Source: Sarcocystis neurona (lineage: Eukaryota > Apicomplexa > Conoidasida > Eucoccidiorida > Sarcocystidae). From it: 64,000 bases of DNA. How positions within the stretch are numbered: position 1 is the first letter of the stretch; each line of letters begins with the position of its first letter. Positions 23,483 through 33,581 of this stretch are shown piece after piece. The stretch lies in NCBI GenBank assembly GCA_000727475.1, contig KL647310.1, positions 1,315,324 to 1,379,323 of the forward strand. The letters run 5' to 3'. A program made the position numbers and the translations under genes. The notes below the pieces were generated by a model. That model was not told the origin of the DNA. It ran no database searches and saw nothing but the letters and a program-made list of their open reading frames with translations.

Positions 23483-25316
23483 TTATAGCTTTTTCTTTGA
23501 GCTCGCCCTAAATGGAATACATGTTCCTTCATGGAAAAGTAAACCCTCCGGACATGATGCAATGGCCTCGACGATCGTGGGTTTCATGCAGTTCTTTCCA
23601 GAGGGCTCGTAGCCGGCAGGGCATTTTAGAGCTGCAGGGGAAGACAAGAACCTTTCACAGCTCGCTTTTTTGTTTGTCGAGCGGGTAAATCCGGGGGGGC
23701 ACACGTACTCAGGCTGTACTACGTCGGTGGTGACGCATTTTCCGTGAACGTCCATCTTAAATTCTCGTGGGCAGCGCTGCGATGGCGGAATAGTTTCAAT
23801 GAACACACACCCTTCGGGAGTGAGTGCTCCCCCAGGTGGGCACGACAGCTCAGGCGGAATTGTCTGGCTCTGCACGCACTCTCCTTTTCTGAGCTCTCCC
23901 CGTTCGCACAATGTGGTGACTTTGACAGTAGCGGACCTAGTGCAGTCCCCCGTCTGCCTGTCGGTCGTGTAGCCCTTCGGGCAGACAAAATCTGCTGGGC
24001 GTTTGTCAGAGATGCGGCACAAACCCGTGGAATCTAAAGAATATTTGTCCGGACAACGCAACACCGGCTTCTCCGCCACGAACGTGGCACACTTGTCTTT
24101 CGTAGGCGTTGTCCCTGGCGGGCAGTTGTACTCTGGCGTTACTGTAACCTCCTTGACGCACTGCTTGCCGTCGAATGTGAATCCTTTGTGACACACGAGC
24201 TTCGGCATCTCCTCCTGAATACGAGTGCAGTCTCCATTTTGCAGGGTATATCCTGGTGGGCAGGACGGGGTGGCCGGTTGCAGCTGGACTCGTCTACAGT
24301 GCCGTTTCCTGCAAACAAAAACCCAAGCTCACATTCATTATGCCCACAGTAACCGTGCGCAGTGTGCGCCCCCACGTTTTGTGACGAATCAATAGCACTC
24401 ACCCGTCGTACTCTCCTTGAGGACAGACGACTTCGAAATTGAGCTTTTCGAACAAAACACATCCGTTGTCTTGCTGCTTGTGGCCCTTCGGACACGTGAT
24501 GCGTGGGGGAAGGACTGTTCTACGAATGCACGTGTCATTCTGAAGCTCAAATCCCAATGGACACGAAGGTGAAGCGTTCGCGCCTTCTTCCTTGATACAA
24601 GAATTCTTCCTCATTTCGAAACCGGCTGGGCATACTGCATTCCGACATTACAAGCATGTTAGTTTATCGGCTAATACACTGCTACTGTACAGGAAGAGTA
24701 GAAATATTCTCACTGTGCTGAACGTCAAGCTTTTCGACGCGAATGCATCCTCTTGCAGTATGACGCGTCCCCTTCGGGCAGCGCGTAATCACTTCGTCTT
24801 CTATTACTTTTATGCAGTCCCCACCATTTTGAAGTGAAAAGCCATTCTTGCAGCCCAGTTCCGGCTGTGTGTTCGTTGTCCTCCGACACTTTCGGTGTTT
24901 TTCCATAAATCCCTCGGGGCAAACTTCTACACCGTCCATAGTATCTCTGCCGATGCATTCACGCCCCTGCAGCACCGATCTCTTCGGGCACTTCATTATC
25001 GGTGGCACATGGCGGAGTCGGGTACAGCCGCGCTGCTCCAAAGTAAAGCCAGGTGGGCACGAAGGTGCCGGTTGGGCTGTACACACGGAAAAAGAATGTC
25101 GGAACATGGGAAGCGGCCACACTTCTATGACAGTGTCCGCTCTAGTGATGGAGCGGGATGCCTTGTGACCAGGGCACGAAGCTCACCTCCCGGGGACACA
25201 GCAGGAACAGGAGGCATAGGGGCTGCGACGGCAATACGGTCAGCTCTTGCAAGATCAACGAGAAGGCTGGAAGGCAGTGCCGCAAGGAAAAAGGCTACTT
25301 TGTTTGGCATTTTCAT
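23483..25316 (-). CDS. Oocyst wall protein (OWP/COWP-type cysteine-rich repeat protein)
   Basis: Four exons on the minus strand, 25316-25187, 25076-24714, 24634-24403 and 24308-23483, join in phase to give 516 residues. The product opens with a signal peptide (MKMPNKVAFFLAALPSSLLV). It then has about 20 consecutive units of the form C-P-x-G-(6-11 residues)-C spaced by 8-13 residues, for example SCPPGFTLEQRGC and VCPKGYTTDRQTGDC, giving 40 cysteines. It ends with a short basic tail (SSKKKL). This short two-Cys spacing matches the type I domains of oocyst wall proteins of Cryptosporidium and Toxoplasma. Such proteins are stored in wall-forming bodies of the macrogamete and cross-linked into the oocyst wall. 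Expression would be expected in sexual stages. The stop lies 167 bp from the stop of the convergent ANGEL-like gene. Confidence 0.9.
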
Positions 25317-25742
25317 GTCGGTCGAGGCAATGCACTATCCTGGGGGATCATAGCTTCTTGGTGGGGGCGGATGCTGCACGTGGTAGGCCAGGCCTGTTGA
25401 ACTGCAACAAGCGAAGACGCAGCGTTTAGCTGCAGTGCCAGCCTCCCGGTGTTCAAAAGTGGGGGGTTCAGGTACAGTAGAAGTCAGATACTCTTCCTTG
25501 AGTAGTAAATGATGGCAGCACAGCGAGCTTGAATGAATTGCCGAATCGTGCTTCCCTAGCGGAAAGACACTGGGTCGGGCTTTCCCCGTGTTAAAATAGG
25601 AGTGAATATCTTCGTGCTACTACTATAAGTTATCCTCTTCCGTGTTAATACGAGGAGACAAACTCTTTAGGGACAAAGCAGAGAAGAAATCTACTGGTAA
25701 TACGTCGGGCTACCAGGATTACGTAGCGATTGCTCCGCCGTA

Positions 25743-26395
25743 GTGTACGTACACCATCTAGCATCGTTCGACGAGCACTTCACTCTACATTCCCCGGCCA
25801 CGGGCAGCTTGCTTTGGATGGTCGCAGAAAGGAGTCGCGCTGGCATGACTGGCGCTTTTCAATGTGGTTATAACTCTGTGTTTGCGTTCCCCGATGTATA
25901 CCGTTTGAGGTGCGTCTTCTCAAGAAACACGACGGTTAACAGCAGAGTCTGTCCACCGTTTTGCAGAATCTGATCAGTTACACTTGCAGTCCTAACAAGG
26001 ACACAGTTTCCGGTAAAAGCGTTACCAACTCGCGCAATTTCCAGTCACATTTTCTCCGTGACAGGTCGTACTTCGTCCAGGGGTCCTTCCACCGCACTCG
26101 GTCGCACTGCGCGACCAGTTTCTGCCATCGTGGAAACAGCGCGTTACACAGACGCTGCGTCTAGTCTGTAACAGTCAGTCTTTTTTGTCTGCTGTAGCCT
26201 CCCTGAGTATGTCCCCGCCGGTCTTCCGGGAGAACACGTCTTCTGCCACGCAACGCACGTCTGTAATCTCATTTTAGACAGGCGTGGAGAGCTCGGCTAC
26301 TATATGCGACCATGTTATGGGGCCGCCCCTAGAAATCCTCCGCCACTAGGGAGGCTGGTGCGCTGCCGCATACGCCTGTCTGTGTAATGCACAAG
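25743..26395 (+). CDS. Exons of an unrecognised, probably extracellular protein (part 1)
   Basis: Three exon-like blocks occur: 25743-25895 (donor gat|gtatac; a second possible donor at 25910), 25967-26064 (acceptor ttttgcag, donor gacag|gtcgta) and from 26198 (acceptor gtctgctgtag) to an unresolved donor before the stop near 26395. The second and third join in phase to read FLRDSLPEYVPAGLPGEHVF. The translations have paired cysteines and alternating hydrophobic residues, as in secreted beta-rich proteins, but show no family motif I can name. I found no start codon or signal peptide. They may belong with the exon-like blocks at 27.1-31.2 kb as one long gene. Confidence 0.35.
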
Positions 26396-27085
26396 AGGTC
26401 TGGGCTATCAGCACTCACAGCGGTCATCCGTGGCGACTGCACAACGCTAATGTGATAAGCATAATCTACATTGAAATTGACTCCCTTTTTGGAGTTCACT
26501 GCACACAGTAACACGTCAGCGTCGGTTTCCGTTGTGTAAGTTGCTCCTGCTAGACGGTTACGAAGCGTATGCGGTAGTCGCTTCGAGACACGTGTTTCGA
26601 AACACTAGATCCGCTTTCCTGTGTACACCTGGACCACTGGACTCCGTGCTAGTATCCGTGTGTTTATCAGTGGCCGAGAGACCCCTAGTTTGCCACCATA
26701 TGTGAGGCCCATATGCAACGTGGTTGGGGGCCGATTCCCTTCGTGATTCGGCAAAGTACGCTGCTGGCAGCTGCCTTCTCCTTGGATACCAGTTGTTCAG
26801 TGCACCGTGATTCGCCCTGCACGTAAGGTGTCTGCGGCCAAAGACAGGATGCATTCTGCGGTAAGATACGCCTGGAGGTTTTCGTGAGGTTTCGGATTCC
26901 ACGAGGACTTCTGCGTGATAGTATCAGACTGCTGAGTTGGTGTCATGTTTCGTTGTCTCATAGTGTTAATTCTACTACCTAACGTCTATGCACACATCGT
27001 GCCCGGTGCGTAGCAGCCTACTTCACCGCTGCTTTTAACTAGGCCTTCCCGTTCAAACAGCCGTAGACCGTCGGGACGTGAACAG

Positions 27086-27700
27086 ATGTCTGTGTTACAC
27101 GGAAGTACAGGTTTCTCAGTGGGAGTTCACTGGAGCTTCTTTCAACGCTATTTGCTTGTCAAAAATTGCGCTTTTGCATTTCTTCTTGTATCGGTGCTGC
27201 CCGTGAGGGTTCCTTCGAAGTGGGAGCGTCTACGTGGAACAGCCACCTCTACTGTGCCACTTGCCTCCTGTGCCTGCGTGGACGAAAGAAGGTAAAGCGG
27301 AGGGGGTGTGGCCGAGATCGCGGGCTCACCGGTGTCAGGATGCTTTATGACGATGTGTGCCAGCAAAACAAGGCGCATACCAACCGCTAGCTACCGCACG
27401 ACGGAAAACAGCGAATCACGCTACCGTATTCCAGATGAATTTCCACACATTCATCTTCACACACAGTTCAAAGACAAATGAAAGTAGTTCACAGCATCCA
27501 GACGACTGCGTTACAAGCCGTGTTAACGGCGATGAGGAAACCCCGTCGTGGAACGTATGTATATGCTGGCGATGCGGAAGCCCTGTCGTGAAACATACAC
27601 CTGTCGTATACCATCGTCGCGGGTGCGGCGCGCCAGCGGTGGTGGGCCCTTGCGACTGCGCCTCCCCGGAGCAGCGTGGCTGTGCTTCAACGTCATCGCT
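27086..27700 (+). CDS. Exon-like open frames of an unrecognised protein (part 2)
   Basis: The first block (27086-27291) starts with ATG, carries a hydrophobic stretch (NCAFAFLLVSVLPVRVPS) and ends at a good donor (agaag|gtaaag). The second (about 27420-27700) ends at tcgct|gtaaga and has cysteine-rich sequence (VCICWRCGSPVVKHTPVVYH, then a GPCDCASPEQRGC segment). Both end in phase 2. The first block could be a signal-bearing first exon or an internal exon. A 123-codon minus-strand frame overlaps the second block. Confidence 0.3.
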
Positions 27701-28141
27701 GTAAGATACTGTGTCCAACATGGTGGAAAGAGATTCCGGTTGCGCAAGCCCGAGCATCGCGTGGAATTTTTTGCCTAAAGGGTTCAAGTGCGGTTATGGA
27801 GGCTGCTACTGGTTGATTCCATGGGCTCTTCTGGGAAAAAACAAAGAAGCGCGGTTTCTTCTGTGTGTTTGCGAATAGTTCACGCATAATAAGGTATTCG
27901 ACGAGGAGAACTGAGATTCTCGTCGCAGGCTACGCCCTCAGCTGAAAATATCAGCCCTGCGGCAAACGCCAGTGTGTCGCAGGCACTTTTCAAAGCTCCC
28001 GATCAGTATCGCATCTGCGAAGCGACATTCCTCCCCTACATACACCTGTGTACAGCTTCGCAATGTCGTGCCGGTCGTTGTGTACGAAAGATCCCGGCGT
28101 GCTACCGGCATCACCAGTTTCCCCCGACCGCGTAAGAGGCG

Positions 28142-28598
28142 ATCCCGTCAACGACTCATCCGGTCCTTTTCGCCTGTGCCGGTACTGTGGAATTCTCCAC
28201 AAGGACCCACATATTCAGGGGCTGTATCCCTTACAGGATGCCCAGCTCGCGGCAACGGAAATGCATGTGGATTCCCCGGCCGTCGTGGCAGGAGTGCCGT
28301 CCTTCGGATTCGGAGACACGCCGAAAACAAGCTAGAATACACCTGCAGTTACTCCAAGCTAGAATACACCTGCAGTTACTCCATCCCGTCAACGACTCAT
28401 CCGGTCCTTTTCGCCTGTGCCGGTACTGTGGAATTCTCCACAAGGACCCACATATTCAGGGGCTGTATCCCTTACAGGATGCCCAGCTCGCGGCAACGGA
28501 AATGCATGTGGATTCCCCGGCCGTCGTGGCAGGAGTGCCGTCCTTCGGATTCGGAGACACGCCGAAAACAAGCTAGAATACACCTGCAGTTACTCCAT
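28142..28598 (+). repeat. 241-bp direct tandem duplication with a nested 27-bp repeat
   Basis: The block 28142-28382 is repeated almost exactly at 28383-28598. The first copy ends with two tandem copies of a 27-bp unit (28330-28356 and 28357-28383), while the second copy has only one, which accounts for the length difference. Each copy holds a stop-terminated frame containing RLCRYCGILHKDPHIQGLYP. No change between the copies was noticed over about 214 bp, so the duplication is recent or kept homogeneous. It lies between exon-like blocks of the putative extracellular gene and may duplicate an exon or an intron segment. Confidence 0.9.
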
Positions 28599-28731
28599 AA
28601 CGGAAGGGTTAACATGTATGTGTTTTCTTACGAAGAGCGTTCACGCATGCTTTTTGTATTGTTATTCAGTGGTTGTCGCACACAGAACCTTCAAGTACGC
28701 TTCAGTAAGCTGCATTTTCTTTGTGTGTCAG

Positions 28732-29406
28732 CGAGTGTAACGCAAACATACCGTTTACGCCCGGCAAAGGTGATACGACGCGAAATTCATCAGCATGATG
28801 AGACATCCGGGCAGGTACGCTATAGTCACGATGCGAATCACTACGTGTGCTTCCAGGTAAGCGAGATTCTACTACTCATGTCGAACTGAACCGCACACCT
28901 CTACACAGTGCATCCCGCAGAACTTGAGCTCTGTTACCTGCATGGTCATCGGGGGAGTGCCAACTCCTTGACGCCCGTCAGTTAATGCTTCGCAGCGGGA
29001 TTGGGGACACGGGCAGCCACATGGTAGTGAAACTACCGCCAGCTGGAAAATTCGGCGAGTGAGGCACCACTGTGTGACATGTGTGAATCATTCTGTGGCA
29101 ACACTGTTGATCAGAGTGATGGTGGGCCCTGCTCACTGGCGTCCGCATGCGATCGTGTATCCAGGTGCATTTGTATCAGCCTGCAATGGATTACCAGCAG
29201 GTGGGGAGAATGGATCCGCAGGAGATAACACGATCTCTCCGAAGCCGAGCGTCGTAAAATACAGCTTCCACGAAGCCGTTCTTGGTATTTGCCCTGTCAT
29301 AGTGATGCATGTAGACTTCCCACAACGGTGTGTATTCCTTCCTGCACACGGCGCAGACTTGTCTCTGCCTGTCGTGCTCACCGTAGGTGGCGTACGTTGT
29401 GATATT
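28732..29406 (+). CDS. Exons of an unrecognised, possibly IPT/TIG-like extracellular protein (part 3)
   Basis: Exon 28732-28856 has a strong acceptor (tttgtgtgtcag) and donor (ttccag|gtaagc) and contains VTQTYRLRPAKVIRREIHQH. A further frame from about 29101 to a donor at 29407 (gatatt|gtaaag) contains PSVVKYSFHEAVLGICPVIV and, about 30 residues later, LPVVLTVGGVRCDI. Its order (Pro start, G-x-x-PV strand, then V-L-x-V-G-G-x-x-C) resembles IPT/TIG immunoglobulin-like domains. That resemblance is by eye only. The phases of the two blocks do not join directly, so an exon is missing or a boundary is wrong. Confidence 0.35.
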
Positions 29407-29767
29407 GTAAAGGTTGTAAATAGATGCTTCCCCCGAATACATCGTATCTCAAGTGGTTGTATCCGGAGTTGTGGTCACTTTGCAGATGCGAGCTAGATCA
29501 AGGACGGAGGCTGTTCTGTGTTCAGGGCAACCGAAGCCACGTAGGGAGGATGTGCAGGGACGTTTGCACGTGGGCAAGTAAGCGGTTGTGAAGTATGGGA
29601 TTGTCCTCTGGGGCGAAGACGAGCCATTATGGACCCCACTAATTAAATATGTCTTAATGCTCGCTTCCTACGGAATGAGAATATGGTTGTCATACGCTTG
29701 AATATGATTTAGTTTTTGTCCAGTACATCTAGTGAAGATTTTTGCCTCCATATATGTTACGCGGCAG

Positions 29768-31195
29768 TATGCAGCAGCCACTCGTGGCGCGCCGTAGTTG
29801 AGGTTGGAGCTGTATCCATGCCTCAAGGGAGGCAACAGTTTCTTGCGTGGACAACTCTCTACACGTGTGCGGACGGCCCCACCGTACCCTCTCTCTCTTA
29901 CGTAGGATGCGAGGAGTGTCGCCGGACAGACGATGGCTTTGGTGGTGACGCACCATATGCTGGTGAAAGACTGCTCTGTATCCAGTGCGTAGTGATGCGT
30001 ACTCAGGTGTGCACAGGTGCGTGTATTTTTCAACCATTCAAAAAGTGAACACTGTTTGTCGGTGGCCATCTTTTGTATACGAGACGCAGAGCTCCGACTT
30101 CGCGCGGTATCTAGAAAGGTGTTGTGCACCTGCGGATGGACGGCTACCACGTTTGCCCTTTGAAACGTAGCTCCACGGGGGCCGTGCAGCACCGGCCTGT
30201 GAGGACGCTTTGCGAGCTATTCACAAAACAACGTATGTGATCCTGGCGAGGTCAACACATGGAATTCGGCTGTGGAGCTAGCGACCACATTTTCAGGGGA
30301 AACGAAACCCGCGTCCCGCTGGCGTACAGTCGTGGCAATTTCCTCACCTCACCAAAACAGTATAGTTAGTGAATCTCAGCTGCGCTAAATATACGCGTAC
30401 TTCTGTATACGTAAGCGAATAACCTATCATGGTTTCCCTACTATAACAGGTAACGTCGTGTCGTTTTCAAAGTGGCCTCTTCAGACAGCTACCCACGTTA
30501 CCTGTTCGCGTGGAGACCGTTTCAGCAAGGAGGTACACGGTTTATTAGTGTGTAAGGGACTGTCACCTCAGGGGACCTTCCGTTACGCGCGAAAAGGCGC
30601 CCAAGAGGTGACGACTTCACAGACATACGTGCGTAGAAGAGCACAGCAGCAAGCACGGCCGTCCACGTATTCGGGCATGAAGCACATCGAACGTACATAT
30701 CCGCGGCTTTCTAAAGAATGGCAAGGGCACCGTGTGATTCGTTGGAGCCTTGGTGGAGCTGATGTGAGGTAGTTACGGAGACGCGTCTCCACACTGTACG
30801 CTGTAGGAGGGGTGATGCCCGCCCTCAGGTTGAAGGCTATGTAGCGAGATACTAGAACGGATATGGGAATCATCTGAGGGGTATCTTTCGCAGAACGTCC
30901 ACAGTGAGGTGTAATTTCGCCGCATTGTTCAACATAAACGACACGTGCTCAACCGAGGTGCGCGTCTTACTGAAAGATAATAGAGGCACGCTTTATTGCC
31001 AGTTACTTTAATTTTGATAGGATGTGACAACTTCATTTCGATCGCGTCTGTGCCTGCGACGGTACCCACAATGCGTTGCAGTGCCCGCTGTAAAAAGGCA
31101 TCAATGCAATCGCCTTTCCAGCTGCAGCGGTGGAGTAGCGCACTGCTGTGCATTCCACCGGCAGGGCACACCGGCCATACTGTGTGTGCGTGCAA
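29768..31195 (+). CDS. Further exon-like blocks with cysteine pairs (part 4)
   Basis: One block at 29768-29890 or beyond (acceptor tacgcggcag) contains WRAVVEVGAVSMPQGRQQF. Another at about 30996-31194 contains PVTLILIGCDNFISIASVPA and SSALLCIPPAGHTGHTVC, followed by a possible donor (tgcaa|gtgtgc). The C-x-P-P-x-G pattern is again compatible with IPT/TIG-type domains. The boundaries are not secure and no stop codon was assigned. A later frame at 31560-31927 could be a continuation. Confidence 0.25.
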
Positions 31196-31925
31196 GTGTG
31201 CCTGCGGATGCGGACAAAAGCAAAGCGTTTTTGAAGTTCGGTGAGGCGTTTTTTACACCTCTGCTCTAACACTTCATCTAGTGAGCAGGGTGTTTAGTGA
31301 GGGCATCGAAGGTCTAAAGGCTGCATGGCAGGGCTTCCTGCGCAAGCACATGCCTAAGCGTGCTTCCACGTTGTCGTGGAATATTGTGTGTAAATTTGTA
31401 GATAATAGTTCTTTCGTCTCACGTACAACAGCGATGCGGTGCAGGCTCGAGATCGAACCTGGATATTAGAATGTATGCATACACACGCATGTGGAAGCAA
31501 ATATTTGGTATCCACAGTAAGTACATTTAGATGTAGACGTGTACCAACTTATGTAAGTCACCGGCAGGGCTTGGCACGTGTCATGCCTACGTGCCCTATC
31601 GAGTGTCGAGATTTCAGCGCATCGTGGTGCAAAAGTGTTGAGACATTTGACCGTCATATGAGTTCCAGGCTGCTCTATCGGGCTGCTCTTTATGTAATGG
31701 CTCAACGCACTAATTCGACGGATCCTTGTCCATCTTGTTCACACCGTACGTTGGAGGCAATAAATGTGGTACGGTATGAAGAGTATACCTATACTGTAGA
31801 CCCATCAGTCTGTACGCTTGCCACAATTATTATCAGCCACGAAGACCTGGTACCATGCAGTTGGAAACGTGAGGTCGTGCCCCGGGTTACTCATAATCTT
31901 CTGCGCGTCGCAGATGAACGTGACT

Positions 31926-32090
31926 GATCGCTTCCCGCCTTTCAGATATACGCGACTAGAGAAAACCTCATCATCTGTGACCTTTCGTTAATTGCTTCTG
32001 GTCGAATGAGGCTAATTGCTTCCCGCTTCTTCAGATATACCTGAAACGCCATTACAGAAAACCTCATCATCTGTGACCCTTCTTTGGTTG
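31926..32090. repeat. Diverged direct duplication (about 70 bp, spacing about 85 bp)
   Basis: Two copies of the pattern gcttcccgc..ttcagatatac, followed by agaaaacctcatcatctgtga, occur at about 31926-31990 and 32012-32086. The 3' part, aaaacctcatcatctgtgacc, is identical in both, while the middle differs by substitutions and small indels. No gene is evident across it. Confidence 0.8.
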
Positions 32091-33581
32091 CTCGTTGTCG
32101 ATAGGAGTGCGGCAGGGACCTATCTTTTAGATCGCACGAGGCACGTCCGGCAGATAGAACCCTCCCATGCCGGGAGGGTGACACCTGCCGCCCGCAGACG
32201 ACCGGTTACTTGCACTGGGTGACTAAGCAGCTCGGTAGCATGAGGAGAGCTTGCTGCGGCAAGGACGCACTGCGTACCTGTGCTTCGAGTGTTGCTGTAG
32301 CGGCAACGCTCCACGTCGTCGGCGCATGGTGTCGCCCCCACCCCGAGGTGGTTGTGGGGTACTGACTAAACAGCCGGACTTCACGATCTTGGTGGGGCTG
32401 TGGACTATGGGCCAAAAGACTATTTTGGTCTCCTGAGCTAGCCGTGCTGCGACTCTCGCAGGCGCAGCGGCGCCGACTTTTTAACTAACAGAGGCACTGC
32501 GCAAGCAGGGGGAGTTCACAACAGTCAAAGCTGTTTTTGTGACTGCTGCAATGAGCGGTGCTGCAAGCCTCTCAGGTGTTCTCTGCGCTGCTCAGTTTTC
32601 CGCGTTTTCACGTGTAGCAACAAGCAGTTCTCTCTAGTATTGCGACCGGCAAACAGTCGCGGCTGTGTTCGTACGCCGGGCGTACGGATCCCTGATAGTG
32701 CCATACACTGTTGCATCCTGTCACAGTGCCAAGACTTTAGAGCGGCTCTCCAGTTTTTTTAGTCAAAGACAGTGTTCAAGACGTCTCCGGCACTCGAAGG
32801 TTACCGGACGCGTTGTGCGCATGTACTGAGTTGGTGTCCAGGACGACAAACCTGCCTCTGTTGGCGCGGTCACTCAATGAGACCGTCCAGCTGAACCTAC
32901 GCCACAAATATCTCCGTTATTATCTGGCGCGTGCTTATCTTTTGTCACGAAAGGACCTGGGTCCTTACAGCATCTGCGGTGTCTCGCGCGCAGCAGCGTT
33001 TGGCACCTCGGCCCAACCTGCACAACCAACCTGCGTCGCCAGTGAAGTCGGCCAATTTAGTGCTGCTGTGTCCGACATGGAACCATTCCGTGTGAACCGC
33101 CTTCGGTGACGTGTTCGTGGCTCCCCACCGACGCGACTGCGCCACGCTTGGCCTGTTCCGCAGGAGAAACTTGAGAGTCGGTGACCCTGTGCTCCGTACT
33201 CCTGCGTCAAAGGCGCGTCGTCGCAAGGTAGGTGGTCTCAGGAAGCAGGAGGCACCGATTCTGAGGAATTACGCGTTTGCCGCAAACCACGCTGCAGATT
33301 CTTCCCGCGGACATCTGCACACTCACGGCACGGCAGACATGACGCTCCCTCAAGTTGGAGGTCACATATGGGGGTCTTCTTGCAGCGTACCCGGATGGAG
33401 GCAAGCCGCACCTACCCACGGTCAGAATGCAACGCGACGAAGCAACATATCTCTCCCGTGTCACCGGTTGTTGCACAAAAAGTCGCCGTCGTTCCAACAA
33501 TGTGCTTCGCTGCAGCGTGAGCGTGCGCTGACGGAGTGCGGACGACAAGCGAGGCGGCGGAACCCGTATCAAGTAACAGAG
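32091..33581. other. Presumed 5' region of the 998-residue protein gene
   Basis: Up to about 33093 only short frames occur and nothing is recognised. From 33096 the frame of the downstream protein is open without a stop, with in-frame ATGs at 33339 and 33582. The stretch 33096-33581 could be translated or could be 5' leader. Its translation is Arg/His-rich and lacks the acidic character of the downstream protein, so I left it out. Confidence 0.35.

Noticed and set aside
28142..28598. Duplication as a transposon insertion
   Set aside because: No terminal repeats, target-site duplication or transposase. It is a simple head-to-tail duplication.
27972..28889. 305-codon plus-strand frame as one protein
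   Set aside because: Its length is largely an effect of the 241-bp duplication staying open in two frames. The real exon signature (28732-28856) covers only its end.
31420..31475. Sequence resembling a tRNA T-arm (gatcgaacct) on the minus strand
   Set aside because: The five-base T stem does not pair and no acceptor or anticodon stem could be built around it.
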